A stretch of 8,426 bases of DNA from Bacteroidota bacterium (lineage in GTDB: Bacteria > Bacteroidota > Ignavibacteria > UBA10030 > UBA8401). The position numbers and the translations under genes were made by a program. The stretch covers positions 1-8,426 of the forward strand of contig JALNZH010000159.1 of the NCBI GenBank assembly GCA_023229405.1, given 5' to 3'. Positions 7,916 through 8,426 of the stretch are shown one piece after another; the first letter of the stretch is position 1; every line of letters begins with the position of its first letter. The notes below the pieces were generated by a model. The model did not search any database. It saw only the letters and a list, made by a program, of their open reading frames with translations, and was not told the DNA's origin.

Positions 7916-8426
7916 CTAGTTAACCTTTAATGTATATTTAACCTGACGCTTGCCGCCTGCCGTTAATGTTGCAACGGTTGTTACATATCCGCCTGCTCCT
8001 TTTTTAATTGTACCATAGAGCGTTCCTGCCGATGCAGGATGGTTCGGGATGGTAACATGGTCCGAATTCGAACCTTCCGTACCGGTAATAAGATCCCAGA
8101 TGTATGCGGAGTTTGATACGTTCGTCATGTTGCCGTTATTGGCAATATCATCGGTGATGACCACATTGTTCGCCTGACCATCACCGGTATTTTCGACAAC
8201 CACAAAAATCGTCACGGAATCGCCCGGCATAATTGAAGACAAGCTGTTTGTTGTTACGGTGTCTCCACCGGCAGCCTGATGAATTGATTTCGAACGGGTG
8301 ACAACAATGTTCGGAAGCAACGGATCAACTTCGCCGTTCAGATTGAAGTCTGTCGGGATATTGATCGAATCACGGCGGGAATTGATCAAATGCTCAATGT
8401 GTGTTTTTGCTGTTGTCAGTCCGCTC
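7916..8426 (-). CDS. DUF11-type repeat surface protein, C-terminal part (5' end outside window)
   Basis: Only the last 169 codons are visible. The frame stays open from the TAG at 7916-7918 to the right edge, so the true start lies beyond 8426; a TTG at 8387-8389 could be taken as a start but the reading frame continues upstream without a stop. The visible part has a short linker (TDFNLNGEVDPLLPNI) followed by one domain of about 125 residues with the marks of the DUF11/CARDB-like beta-sandwich fold: 'IMPGDSVTIFVVVENTGDG' followed by 'ANNVVITDDI', and an ending strand 'GGKRQVKYTLKVN'. Such domains are found in secreted, cell-surface or outer-membrane-associated proteins, where they serve as spacers or attachment modules. 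No enzyme motif is visible. The protein ends right after the domain, with no sorting signal or membrane anchor at its C-terminus. It is the first visible gene of the operon, 46 bases ahead of the barrel gene. The domain type is fairly sure; the role of the whole protein is unknown. Confidence 0.8.
   Translation of the reverse strand, partial: SGLTTAKTHIEHLINSRRDSINIPTDFNLNGEVDPLLPNIVVTRSKSIHQAAGGDTVTTNSLSSIMPGDSVTIFVVVENTGDGQANNVVITDDIANNGNMTNVSNSAYIWDLITGTEGSNSDHVTIPNHPASAGTLYGTIKKGAGGYVTTVATLTAGGKRQVKYTLKVN

Noticed and set aside
8310..8350. Dockerin-like calcium loop (DFNLNGEVD) in the DUF11 protein
   Set aside because: Only a single short loop is present. A dockerin needs two duplicated calcium-binding segments, and none is visible.

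Overview
The window carries three protein genes, all on the minus strand, read from right to left. They are packed as one probable operon: a partial DUF11-type surface protein (right edge), a 1045-residue protein with two Ig-like domains and a predicted outer-membrane beta-barrel, and a very large secreted beta-strand-repeat protein that starts at 4722 and is still open at position 1. The gaps are 46 and 9 bases. I see no RNA gene, CRISPR array, transposase or integrase.

The largest gene is easy to miss because it has no stop in the window. Reading minus-strand codons from the ATG at 4722 to position 1 gives 1574 codons without a stop. It encodes a signal peptide, an N-terminal jelly-roll-like domain, one fibronectin type III domain and then more than 1100 residues of Thr/Ser/Gly/Asn-rich beta-strand repeats. 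The plus-strand open frames over it are shadows.

The organism is most likely a Gram-negative member of the Bacteroidota/Chlorobiota group, perhaps an Ignavibacteria-like lineage. The reasons are the beta-repeat style (GNW...FNG...Q modules, a GHIV.V module, an NRYW module), the outer-membrane barrel protein, the moderate base composition and the absence of clear Shine-Dalgarno sequences. This is inference from protein style, not from a marker gene.

A plausible joint role is a cell-surface system: a DUF11 surface protein, an outer-membrane barrel with periplasmic or plug-like Ig domains, and a giant adhesin or surface-layer-like protein. The co-transcription is well supported by layout. The physical partnership is a hypothesis. 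Both ends of the operon lie outside the window, so the promoter and the giant protein's C-terminal sorting signal cannot be seen.

The main non-coding feature is a 12-bp hairpin between the first two genes, directly in front of the GTG start of the barrel gene, with a competing smaller hairpin that includes the upstream stop codon.
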